This document shows, piece after piece, positions 1-10,014 of a stretch of 41,431 bases of DNA (position 1 is its first letter; each line of letters begins with the position of its first letter). Below the pieces are notes generated by a model. That model did no database searches. It was not told the origin of the DNA and saw only the letters and a program-made list of their open reading frames with translations. The stretch comes from Porogramme epimiltina (taxonomy: Eukaryota; Basidiomycota; Agaricomycetes; Polyporales; Polyporaceae): contig FTLJ01000531.1 of the NCBI GenBank assembly GCA_900155495.1, positions 1 through 41,431 on the forward strand, in the 5' to 3' direction. Both the position numbers and the translations under genes were made by a program.

Positions 1-89
1 CGGTAGAGGGGAGACTTTGTGGAGGGCAGGGGCGGAGGACGGGGGGGAACGGGGGGAGACGGGGGCGGCGTGGGTTCTGGGGTACGCAC

Positions 90-1434
90 GCGTATGTGAA
101 GCCGACGGCGTTCGTGACGTTGAAGACGAGCGCGAGGACGACAATTGGCACGAAGCTGGATCGTCGCGCACGCGGGGGTGCGCGCGTGGGGCGGTCGGGA
201 AAGGGTCGAGGTGTCGTGCGCGGTCAGCTGAGCGTGAAACGGAAGAACACGGAGGCAGGGACTGGGCGTACGAGAGATTGAACTTGAGGATGGAGACGAT
301 AAGGAGGGCGAGCCACAGCACCGGGAACGTGTAGACCGCGATCTGTGGGGGCGCGCGGCGAACGTGGACGCGGACGCGGGGGCGGGTGCAGAAGGGCGAG
401 CGGGAGCAGACGCGGAGCGAGGGGGCGAGGGCGGGCGGAATGCGGAGAGTGAGCACGACTGTGGCAGCGCGTGTCGAGAGCTGCGGGACGCACTGACCCA
501 GAACATCCTGCGCGGCGCGCGTGTGGCCGGGTAAGAAGCGATCAGTCAGTCGAGGCGTGGGGGGTTTCGCGGATGGGAAGGGCGAGGGCTCTGCCGAACT
601 CACTTCGAGTCGATGGGATTCGCGGGGCGGGACGGCTGCGCGTGGAGATGGCGCAGAGCGCGATGGTTAAATGGTGCAGATAGATGCGAGGTGGAAGGAC
701 ACGCACGTCACGGCTCTCGAACACCCAGTAGCTTTCCCCGTCGTCATCTACCTGGAGACGGACAGATGGCGTCAGGTTTCGGAGGTGGTGCGCGGTGTAT
801 GAGCGAATGGGGCGCACCTGGTTCCAGTAGCGGAGGCCAACTAGTCGGCGCCCTGCAACATTCTGTGCAATATTAACCTAAATTGAGGACATTAGCAGTG
901 CAGGGCGGGCGTACCCTGCAGTTCCAGAAGTCCATCGCGAGCAAGACGACAACAATCACGGACTGTCATGACGCATGTAAGGCTCAACCGGACTCTTGGG
1001 GCAAGCTGGGAAAAGAACTCACGGAAAGGACATAATTCGAGATGAAGAAGCCGCTCAGAATGTACACTGCGATTGCGATGGACCTGAAAGCATATAGGAA
1101 AAAGAGAACGGCGGGATGTGCAGACTTTGGTGAAATAGAGGTCAGTATAATAGCGCAGTCAGATGTAGGTGCTTAGTACATCTTACCTGCCTGAATATGC
1201 CCGCAATTCCTGCATGCCCACAGTTTACTATCACCTCCTACTAGCACTCTCCACAAGCATACACGCACCTGACTCTGCGTCCCCAGGCGTAGACGCTAAC
1301 TGTGTTACGGGGCGTGCGTTGGTTGCTGGTGGTGCGGGTGTTGGGTGGGTGATGTTTCCGGTGGCAGACGTTCTCCGCTCGTACTCTGGCTCGTCTGGCT
1401 CAATAGTGTCAAAAAGAGGGGTCGAGGAGCTCAT
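90..1434 (-). CDS. TVP23: Golgi membrane protein TVP23 (3' end beyond window)
   Basis: TVP23/FAM18 family four-pass membrane protein of Golgi vesicles, implicated in late-Golgi/endosome traffic. Ten exons were assembled on the minus strand: 1434-1269, 1209-1187, 1124-1023, 962-915, 862-818, 751-707, 635-604, 507-498, 342-272 and 155-90, with GT/AG joins and a continuous frame of about 203 residues. Family hallmarks appear in order: [63 protein letters not shown] and [11 protein letters not shown]. Hydrophobic segments lie in exons 3, 4, 9 and 10. Exon 8 is a 10-base microexon encoding most of KMFW. The last donor is at 89-84 and the C-terminal exon (normally a short DRDAK-type tail) is off the window. 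The N-terminal 50 residues are polar and variable. It is divergent from the membrane protein starting at 1662. The family call is firm; individual short exons are less certain. Confidence 0.86.
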
Positions 1435-1661
1435 GATGCCGAAGGAAGCGTTGTGGAAATCAAGCGTAGCGTAAAGGTATGCAGTATTTGTTCAGCGGCA
1501 ACCCCAAGTGCGTCACCGTTCCCGTCTATTCACAGGCGCCCATACCAATAGACACACGTGGCGGATCTCGTCGTGACGGAGCCCGGACCGACTCGTTCGT
1601 CCAAACTATTCACCCTCGCTGGACCCCGCGATTTCGTCTTCCTTTTGCTCTCTTGCTACGC
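1435..1661. promoter_or_regulatory. Short divergent promoter between TVP23 and a membrane protein gene
   Basis: These 227 bases separate two start codons facing away from each other, so they must hold both promoters. A CT-rich stretch precedes the plus-strand ATG at 1662 (positions 1626-1655), as is common before basidiomycete start codons. I see no clear TATA box. Confidence 0.4.
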
Positions 1662-3290
1662 ATGGACAATCAACACCTTGTCGAGGATAGTTCCATGACC
1701 CCGCCTTCCGAACGCACCCCTCTTCTGCTGGGCTCTTCGAACCGCCGAAGTCAACATGTCCATTGGCGCGAGGCAACGTCCGTTTCCGATTCGGAAGACC
1801 TCCCTCACATCGGCCCGTTTGTGGCAAGAATGCGGACAGAGGACCTCCACAAGTACACGCTCGATGAATTATGCCCTGACACCCTTCATTCACGCGCGCA
1901 GAGGACCGCATTCGCTATATGTGCACTGCTCTACTTCCGCGCCTACCTCAAGGGTAGCACTCCGCGCGGGCGCGACATCTGGGTGCAATGGAGCCAAGAG
2001 CAGGAGGGAGCTGTGGCCGCGCGCGATGTTGACGCGCTTGTGCAGCGGGTGTGGGCCCACTTTGTCTCCGAAGAAGGATCTCCGGCGGAGGTCGAGGGTG
2101 TGCTATGGACCGAGTATCCGCTATATCCGGACTCTAGACACTACGTCCGCGGTAAGTCTTCTGAAACGTACTTCCTCAAAGGGGATTCATCGTTTTGTCA
2201 GTGGTGGACTTTCTCTCAAGTGAAGACTCACCTGGCTCACTCCTGGCCCATCCTCTGACTCAACTGAGCCTCATGGACACCTGGAAATACGGCCGAACTA
2301 CTGACATCGAAGACGAGAGTATTACCTCCCGTGTAATTTCCTTAATCGACTGCAACGGTACTCCTCGGTGAGTATCAGATAGTCAGTGCTTATTCGTATG
2401 CTGACCATTTTCCTAGCGCACTGCACCTACTAGATCTTTTGATATTATGGGGCTTCCTCGTAACCTTCAGCTACTACATCCTCGTCATGCCAGTGGCCGA
2501 CCCTGTCGCATCGCTTATTGCAGTATATGCACTCTCTAGGGTATGTCGTCGATGGTCCCCTTCGACGCTTCCTTTTGGCGTCATCCTCTTGTGCTTCATC
2601 CCCACCCTCCCATTGGCACCACCAGCGACCTCGCTTGCTTTCGTGTGGTCGTTGTTGGCTTTCACTTGGGAGCTTGCATTGCTCCACGTTCCTTTCCATC
2701 CTACTCCACTGCTTCTTTTTAACCCAGAAAGCGTCCTACCGCTGTCCGTCTTAGTATGGCAGGGCTTGGTACGTGCGTTTGTCCCCGTGGTGGCATTCTT
2801 TATCCCGGGTATCATTGTATGCTTCTTCCTTTTGTCTGCATCACTTTACCAGTACCTTGTACAGCTACCCACAGCCTTCACTTTCTTTTCACCCATGGAG
2901 ATTAGGGTCTACATGCTCGGTCTACTTTTTCTTCTTCTTCTATTCCTCTGTAGCGCCCTGGGCGCCGTTGCTATTGTGCATCCTTTCCTTTACCCACAAG
3001 ACGACCCAGCGCCTCCCTCATGGGACAGATATTCAAAACGTGTCGGTATCGAGGCACGCCAGGCATTCGCTCGTGTTGTCTCCGCATACGTTAACCCATA
3101 CTATTTCCCCGCGCCCCTCAATATCTTGCATTTCCTTCTTATCCAGTTCCCTACCGCTGTCCTTATCCTCTCCGGGAGGACCGTACCTTCAGGTCTTATG
3201 GTCGCTGAACGAGTCCTTTGGAGAGTCACTGTAGCGCCTTTTGTATTCCTACTCTCAGGATTCTGGCTGTGGAACTTACGGGCTCGGTGA
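1662..3290 (+). CDS. Polytopic membrane protein of unknown function
   Basis: Three exons, 1662-2151, 2202-2367 and 2417-3290, give 509 residues with canonical donors (GTAAGT, GTGAGT) and acceptors. The start ATG is the first in frame after a CT-rich leader. The N-terminal 230 residues are soluble and acidic, with an early SERTPLLLG stretch that resembles an acidic dileucine sorting signal. From about residue 225 the protein is strongly hydrophobic, with roughly seven membrane spans (for example LLILWGFLVTFSYYILVM, LGLLFLLLLFLCSALG and LWRVTVAPFVFLLSGFWLW) and a basic C-terminal end (NLRAR). I do not recognise a named family. Because only the dileucine-like motif hints at location, a vacuolar or endosomal membrane is a guess. 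It is divergent from TVP23. A GTATGT-like donor at 2540 could mark an alternative intron, but the frame is open without it. Confidence 0.8.
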
Positions 3291-3663
3291 ACAGCGAGTC
3301 ATAGGTGTATTTATGTTGTGCATTGTAGACGATTGATATTAAGATTTATATAACTGGTCTACATAGGTTTTTTATACTGTAGAAACAGTCAGCCGCATTG
3401 AGCATTGAGTGCCCCCCTATGGCACAGCAGCGAGGCGCTCTTTTCTCTGGTTTGGGTGTAGATGCGACCATATATGGTTGGATAGACGACAACCTTTATG
3501 AATGTGTCAGGCCACGTATGAATGTCTAAAGCTGTGCAGTGCAACCGGAACCGAGCACCGGCGCCTGTGCTGGACTCAGGTTGGCTTCATACTCCCAAGA
3601 CGACACAACGATACCCCTAGAAACGCCGCACCGTGGCTATCAGTAGTCGCTGCAACCTAGAAC
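3291..3663. other. Intergenic: 3' end of membrane protein gene and promoter of LRR gene
   Basis: The first part is AT-rich (TTTATATAACT and TTTTTTATACTG near 3340-3380), fitting a 3' end. The second half would be the promoter of the gene at 3664. No further gene or repeat is visible. Confidence 0.4.
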
Positions 3664-5674
3664 ATGAGTTCACGTTCACGATCAAGGCGCTCTACGGGTC
3701 AGCCTCCTGCGAAGCGCCGCAGGACCATGGAAATTGGGGAACCTGGAACCGATGACGATATTCCAACCCCACAAGCCCAGGCAAACGCCCCTTCTGCGTC
3801 CGCACTGTCTGTGCGAGTCCTGCCACCCGAGCACCTCCCTACCTTAGCAACATTGTGCATACGAGCGTTCGTTCACAACTTGAAGCAACTTTCGCGTGAC
3901 CAGAACACCTGGGAGGACATGCAACTGTGGCTGAAAGAGCTGCCTGCCATGCTGACGGAGAGAGTAACAACGGGCCTTCGAAATGTGAACCCCACACTTT
4001 TGAGTCACGGTTTCATAACGACGGTTAGTGTACAATTGCTATTGGTATAAAGTATAATGTCTCATTCTTCCCCCTCCGCGACAGTACCTTCTACGTGGGA
4101 GTGCCGTTGTACTCAGCGAAGAGCTTCCTGCGGTCGGCAGGCAAACGATATTGGCTATCGGAGACATGCCCACGAAAAACATTGTGAGCGTGTTGGAGCT
4201 CACTGGATTCTCGAAGATTACAGATCCCACCTTCGCTTCTGTCGTATCCAAACTTCCGTCCCTGAGGAAGTTGAATCTACGGTAGGCACATCGTTCCTCA
4301 CGGACTTCCACCGGTCCGCCGATCAGTACCTTACGTGAATGTGGCCCCATGCTCTAGGGGCTGTACAAAGGTATCGAAGAAGACGATAGAATCAGCTGCG
4401 AAGCACTGCCCTCATCTCGAAATTGTGAATATCAGTTACACCACGGTTCCGGCAGTATCTCTAGCCCCGCTTCTTGTCCAATGCAAACAATTAGAGGTGT
4501 TAAAGGCAGCCGGAATACCAAATTGGGTATGGGTGTCACTATTTAAACATCTATTAACATCTGTGCGAAACCACCCTTGTATCAGACCGATAGCGCGTTC
4601 TTCAAGCTCTGGAACGCTGTCTCCGATCTCTCGGCCGTTGTCAACGGGAATAGGAATGCTGAATTCCCACACCTTCGCTCCCTGAAACTGCGCCAAGCAC
4701 CGCTCAACAATATATTCATCGAATCCTTCCTCAATCGCTCCCCCAACCTCGAGCGCCTTGATGTCTCCTTCACCCACGTTTGCATGCGCTTTGACCTCTC
4801 GGGAAGCAAGCGTCTCGTCAAGCTCGCGCTGACGTCAACACAAGTTTACGGCCCTACAATCGTCGCCGCCGTCGCGAGTCTTCCGCACCTCCGTAGTCTT
4901 GCGATAGGAGCGCTCGGTGGGGGCCAAGGCTCGACGGTGGCGATCGCAAACACATCCGCGATGACTATGACAGACGAGACACTCCGTGCGCTCACGGACG
5001 CACTTCTGAACAGGGATGCCGGTGCGAGCGATGGCGATAACACAGTAGACGTCGGGTTCGAGCACATCAACCTCGTGGGCAACACGAAGCTCGGTCTGAC
5101 AGGGCGTCGAGGCCCAGACGCCGCGTTGGCCTATTTCATTCGCAAAGTGGGGCGGAGGTGCAAGGTGGGAGTGATGCTACATGTTGGAACGTTCAGTGCA
5201 GAGATCGGGGCTAACGTGATTACGTGTGTTAGCGTCTTAACCTCGCGGGGATCACATCTTTGCAGTCCTCTGATCTGGAGGGACTAGCAAATCCGGACGA
5301 TGGAAACGAAGGCCCACCGCTGCTCACTCACCTGAACCTGAACAATACCTCCGTGGACGACACCGCCGCGCCGTACCTGTCCGCCTGTGTACACCTGCAA
5401 ACATTAGAGCTAGCGGGGACGAAATTCAGCAGTACGTCCCTTCTGTTTCCACCCAGCACCACAGCCGGTGACAGCGGTGATCTTATAGACGCAGGACTGT
5501 TCCCCGTCATCGACGCCTGCGAGCGACTGGAGAAACTTGACTTAACCAGCTGCAGGGGTGTGAGAGTGGGCGAACGTCGCCGATTCTTCGAGGTACGCAG
5601 CTTGTCCGGATACCCGGTTCAATTTTGCTCACAAGACGTCGTAGGTCTGGGAAAAGGAATGGAAAAACACTTGA
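3664..5674 (+). CDS. Leucine-rich-repeat (RNI-like) protein
   Basis: Six exons (3664-4023, 4085-4281, 4358-4526, 4586-5164, 5233-5592, 5645-5674) encode 564 residues. The N-terminus is a basic, nuclear-localisation-like stretch (PPAKRRRT at about residues 14-22). Irregular leucine-rich repeats of the ribonuclease-inhibitor type follow: LPSLRKLNLR, CPHLEIVNISY, FPHLRSLKLRQ, SPNLERLDVSFTHV, LPHLRSLAIGAL, LTHLNLNNTSV, CVHLQTLELAGT and CERLEKLDLTSCRGV. The last exon is only 30 bases and finishes the protein with VWEKEWKNT. LRR proteins of this kind in fungi are often F-box relatives, but I see no clear F-box; the 60 residues after residue 45 (LPPEHLPTLATLCIRAFVHNL) are the only candidate. Orthologues in other Agaricomycetes are expected, function unknown. 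Its 3' end converges on the GH74 gene with only about 100 bases between. Confidence 0.85.
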
Positions 5675-5780
5675 ATAACCCGGGATCCTAATTTCTGGTA
5701 TACATGCTTCCATTCACATGATCGCCTTTACGCAGTCCCGGAGCACCTGCAACACGTCCTGTAGAAGTGCCCAACCAGCT

Positions 5781-8713
5781 TTAGGAAGGAAGACACTGGG
5801 AGTAATAGTCGTTTTGCTTCACGCATGTCGAACCGGCTGTGAATGAGATAAGGTTCAGTATATTTCGCTCACGTTGGCGGGCAAGAAACGACGCACATGC
5901 ACAAGCGGTTGGTCCCGTCCAGCTGAGTCCACCGCACTGGCCGTAGACGCTGGCAGTCTGACCTGAAGCGGGTGCAGTGGTAGTTGCACTCGTCGTCACA
6001 GCCGTTGTGGATGCCACTGTAGTAGTTGGCGCAGTAGTGGTGGTCTTCGCTGTCGTTGTGGCGGTGGTGGTTGCGATAGTCGTAGTTGGCGGGGGAGCAG
6101 CACCGGCCGCGTCACCGTAGAAGATACCGCGGCCGTTCGTGCCGATGTAGACCCGTCCGTACACGCGCAGGTCGGCGGCCATGCAGTTCGCGGATGCGGA
6201 GCCGAACCCGTGCGCGGCGTCGTTGATCTGGACCCAGTTCGCGCCCTTGTCGTCGGTGCGGAAGTATCCAACGGTGCCGCCAATGTTCGCTGCGGCGAAG
6301 AGGGCTGGGTATCCACCCGTCGTTGCGGGCGCGCCGAGGGCCAGTGCCCATGCCTGTGATACACCTGAGATTGCGGAGAAGGTTGCACCCGAATCGGTGG
6401 TGTGGAAGATGCCCTTGTCGGTCGAGACCCACACGTCGCCGCTCAGGCTCGGATGAACAGCGACGCGTGCGGGGGAGGTAGAGGAGCCGAGGCCGCCCTT
6501 GGTTGCGGCGAATGTCTTGCCGCCATCGGTAGAAAGGTAGAACTTTGAACTGTCGGCGGCATAGAAGACAGAGTTGTTACGCTTGTCGGAGGCGATCACT
6601 GCGGTCGAGGGTAGAGAGGATACGGCAGTGAAAGGGTTGGTATATTGGGAGACCATGATGCCGTTCGAAGACGTCTTCCAGAGAACGGTGTCACCGTCTG
6701 CAGAGAGCGCAACCTTGCCGCCCGCAACGCCGTCAGGAGCGCCATAATCTTGAGACCTAGACGTCCACTGTGAGACATACGCGTACGCAGAGATAGCTGG
6801 CGAACGTACCAGGTAGTCCCAGAATCTGTAGAAAGGGCAATCTGCTTCCCTTGAGATCCGTCTGTGGTGGTGCCGACACGAACAATGTTAGACGGCTTGT
6901 TACCAGCGTAATCGATGTCCGAAGAGCTTGAATATGTGGGGTTCGTCCAAGAGACAGTTGGGGGAGAAGTGAGACTGTTGTGCACGAAACCTAGGTGATC
7001 CTATAAGAATTTATCCTAGCTGCATGAGTCCTGGAAACATACCGTCGACGTCTCCGATCGCAGAAATGAGTTGGGGACCTGATGGAGGTGATATGAGTCC
7101 CTGGACGGATGTCTCCTCGATTCCGTCAGCGAGCGATTTGAGAGTCACGTTGTGTGACGCGCCCGAGTCCCACTTGAGCAGATCATGGCCTCCGTAGACA
7201 GTCTCCCCGGTTCCGTATAGCCAGTGGTTGGAGTCGAAGGGGTCAATGACGAGGCCCTCCATCATCCACCCTATTTGCATCTCGATGTCGCCGGCAGTCG
7301 AGTCAGGACCGATCCAGGGCGCGAGCGAATCATCGTAGGCGTAGAAACGGTTCATCGTCGGGTATGACTGCCATGACCACAGACTTGTCCACGTTGTGCC
7401 GCTGTCAGTGGAACGGAAGATCTGCCCATCGGGCCACCAGGAGTTGAGCGCGGCCACCATAATGGTGCCAGACTTCTGCGCGTCGACAGCTACGCCGCTG
7501 AAATAAGATGAGATATGGTTCTTGCCGATATACAAGTAGAGCGCACCCAAACCCGAAGTAGAGGTCGCTGCCGGAGACCGGAGTGATATCCTTCCAGGTA
7601 CTAGCGGCGATATCATACCGATAAACGCTTCCCTGAGACAGGAATCAACGTCTATTAGCCGAAGGATCAGGAGCATTACTCACCAATGTACCATCGTAAG
7701 GCCCAGCGCCATTCGAGTACGAAACGTAAAGAGCCTTTTCGGCAGGGGCGAGAACACCCTTGTGCGGTATATAGGTGTTGTTCTGACCAGCAACGGCAGA
7801 CCCTGATCGATTTTTAAATCATGTTCTCCAATAATCGAAACCAGAGACTACTCACATGTGGACCCAGCGTCGTTGGAAACAAACACGTTGCTCGAGCCAG
7901 CGTTGGCGACACCGACGAAGATGCGAGGAGTGGCAGTGCCATTTGAACCGGACGTAGAGTCGAACGTAACCCACGAAAGGCCCATGATGTCACTGTTGTA
8001 TCCTGAAGTATCCGTAGGATCGGGGATATAAGTGCCGACGCTAGGGAAGCTCTTGACCTGAGTCCACGTTGCGCCATAGTCGGCGGACTTCCAAAGACCA
8101 TTGCCGCTCCGGGCACCGAAGAAGAGGATGTTGTTACTATGAGGATCAATCGCAAGGCGCTAAGCTCTCGTCAGAAATCGTAGCCCAAAGAGAGTGTCTA
8201 AATAGATACGCACCTCGCCCATGCCACGACCGGGCATGTTGCCGCCAACCTTAAAAGGCAGCGCAGAAGGCTTGAATGTGGACCCCTGATCTGTGGAAAT
8301 CAGGATCTGCCCATTGTTCGGATCCCACGAATTGGTATACATTCCAGTGGCCTAGTCCGCTGTGAGCACAATTGCGTTCAAAATGGAGAGCTTGTACATA
8401 CCAAGTAGAGCCGCTTAGGATCCACGGGGTCAGTTGCAATTGCGTCCACTCCCCAGTAATTCCATCGTGCATCGTCAGCGAAGTCGAGGAGGGGCGTCCA
8501 GGAGTCGTCCGAGTTCAGCTTGTAGGCGCCTCCGATATCAGTGCGAGCGAACGCGAGGCCCTTTTGAGACGGGTTGAAAACGACGTTGGGAACAAAGCCT
8601 CCGCCGCCGCCTATCTTGACGTTCTTCCAGGTGTACGACTGAGAGGAAACCGCTGCAGCGATGGAAGCCACCGTAGAGACGGACAAGACCGTCAAGAGGT
8701 TCGAGCGGAACAT
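5781..8713 (-). CDS. GH74 xyloglucan-specific endo-beta-1,4-glucanase with CBM1
   Basis: Secreted plant-cell-wall enzyme of glycoside hydrolase family 74, which cuts the beta-1,4-glucan backbone of xyloglucan. Nine exons: 8713-8402, 8351-8214, 8159-7856, 7802-7684, 7632-7547, 7497-7043, 6990-6810, 6756-5897 and 5836-5781; 836 residues. A signal peptide covers about residues 1-22. The catalytic region shows the GH74 start ([19 protein letters not shown], then [10 protein letters not shown]) and repeated BNR/Asp-box motifs ([33 protein letters not shown]). Likely catalytic aspartates are D90 in [13 protein letters not shown] and about D469 in [10 protein letters not shown] Thr-rich linker precedes a C-terminal CBM1 ([22 protein letters not shown] ... 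SQCLPS) with its cysteines intact; an intron splits the CBM1 after TACA. The gene looks complete and functional. Expression is probably controlled by carbon source, but I could not define sites. Confidence 0.95.
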
Positions 8714-10014
8714 GGCACCTGGGGCGTGGAACGCTGCAGGACCAACTGCGAGGGTGTCCGATTATATGTCTGTCGGCAACAGCAGCGCGGCACAAGAAGC
8801 TGTGGGCGCAACTATTGCCTCCGAATATCATGCGTGGACTGCACGCGCAGACCGAAGAATATGCGGGAGTCAGCAGCCATGATGGAGGTGTGGGCGGGAA
8901 CCGGATGAGCTTTTTTGGAAGCTAGACCAAGGAAGACCTGCATATATTCCGCGGATCACCTGTGAAGCAAAGGGCCGAAGCTGAGCCGCGCGGGTCTGCT
9001 GTGTGGGTTGCACATGGGGCGTACACATAGTTAGCAGGACTCGGGCCGCTATGGACTAATGAGAGGGACACATACGAACATTGTGACATCCGCAAACCCG
9101 AGATTTGACTGCTTTTCCCAGGTGGTGCATCACGATTGCCTAGGTTTGGCCGTGTGTAGGACGCTACTGCAGGAGTTCCAATAGAACGCCGTGGACAATC
9201 CGATTTGAAAGGCACGGAATGAGTAGCCGATAAATCCGAGACAAAGTACGGTCTAGTGCCAGCAGTTTCTAAGCTGTGCTCGGTGCCTTTGGCCCGTCTA
9301 TGCAGCGTCTACGCAGACAGCGTACTTGCGGGTGATGCTGGAATCGCGAGGAGATAAGTTCTGCTTCTCAGGGAGCAACAGAAGCCCGATGATGATACTC
9401 GGGCGATTGATGGTAAACTTCTTTGAGAAGGGTGATAGAAAGCGCAGGGCGCATGGTCACTTGACGGGGCGAATCAAAGGCACACCGTTTGTACCTTGGT
9501 AGAGAGATTAAGGGAGAGTAAGATGGCCGGCGGGAGTGGGCTCGCGGAGAAATCTGGTCCACATGAGCGGGATGCAGCGTAACGGAAGGAGCACAAGCGG
9601 ACGGCGTACCTGGGCGGAACGGCGTCGTGTCGCCCGCCTTTGCGCGGGGCGGCCCAGGCGGACACACATGACGGCCAACAGGCGTTTGGGCCCAGGAGAC
9701 GGGGAGGAGACGGTGGGAGCTGGGAGGAAAGGTCGCGGGCCGAGCCACGAGCAGACGGGCCGTCGGGAGTTGCCGGAAACGCACGTGAGGTGACGTCAGC
9801 ACAATAGTCCTGTTGCCATCCGCGCGCAGACCAGGACTGCCTTTTTGGTCACAAGGCCGTTGTTCTTCAGAACCACACAGTGGGCGTGCATGGGCCGTCC
9901 GCGGGCCTCTCCCGCCACGCTTTCTAGAGAAATGTGCCCCCCTCCCCGTGCCGCCCTGCTTTGCACCTTTGCATCTTGCTTCTTGGTCCTCTCATCTCCC
10001 CCGAACCCCCCGTA
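8714..10014. other. Intergenic: divergent promoter region of GH74 and kinase-fold genes
   Basis: About 1.3 kb between the GH74 start (minus) and the next plus-strand gene. On the minus strand a TATAAT-like sequence sits at 8761-8768, about 50 bases before the GH74 ATG, which is rather close for a TATA box. Another A/T island lies at 8940-8949. The distal half (9500-10010) is GC- and CT-rich and belongs to the leader of the gene at 10015. Open frames here on both strands lack splice-supported continuation or recognisable domains, so I annotate no gene. Confidence 0.4.

Noticed and set aside
9368..9802. Minus-strand frame of 144 codons in the GH74 to kinase-fold spacer.
   Set aside because: Pro/Arg/Ser/His-rich with no domain, overlapping a plus frame of similar quality; no supporting splice or leader features.
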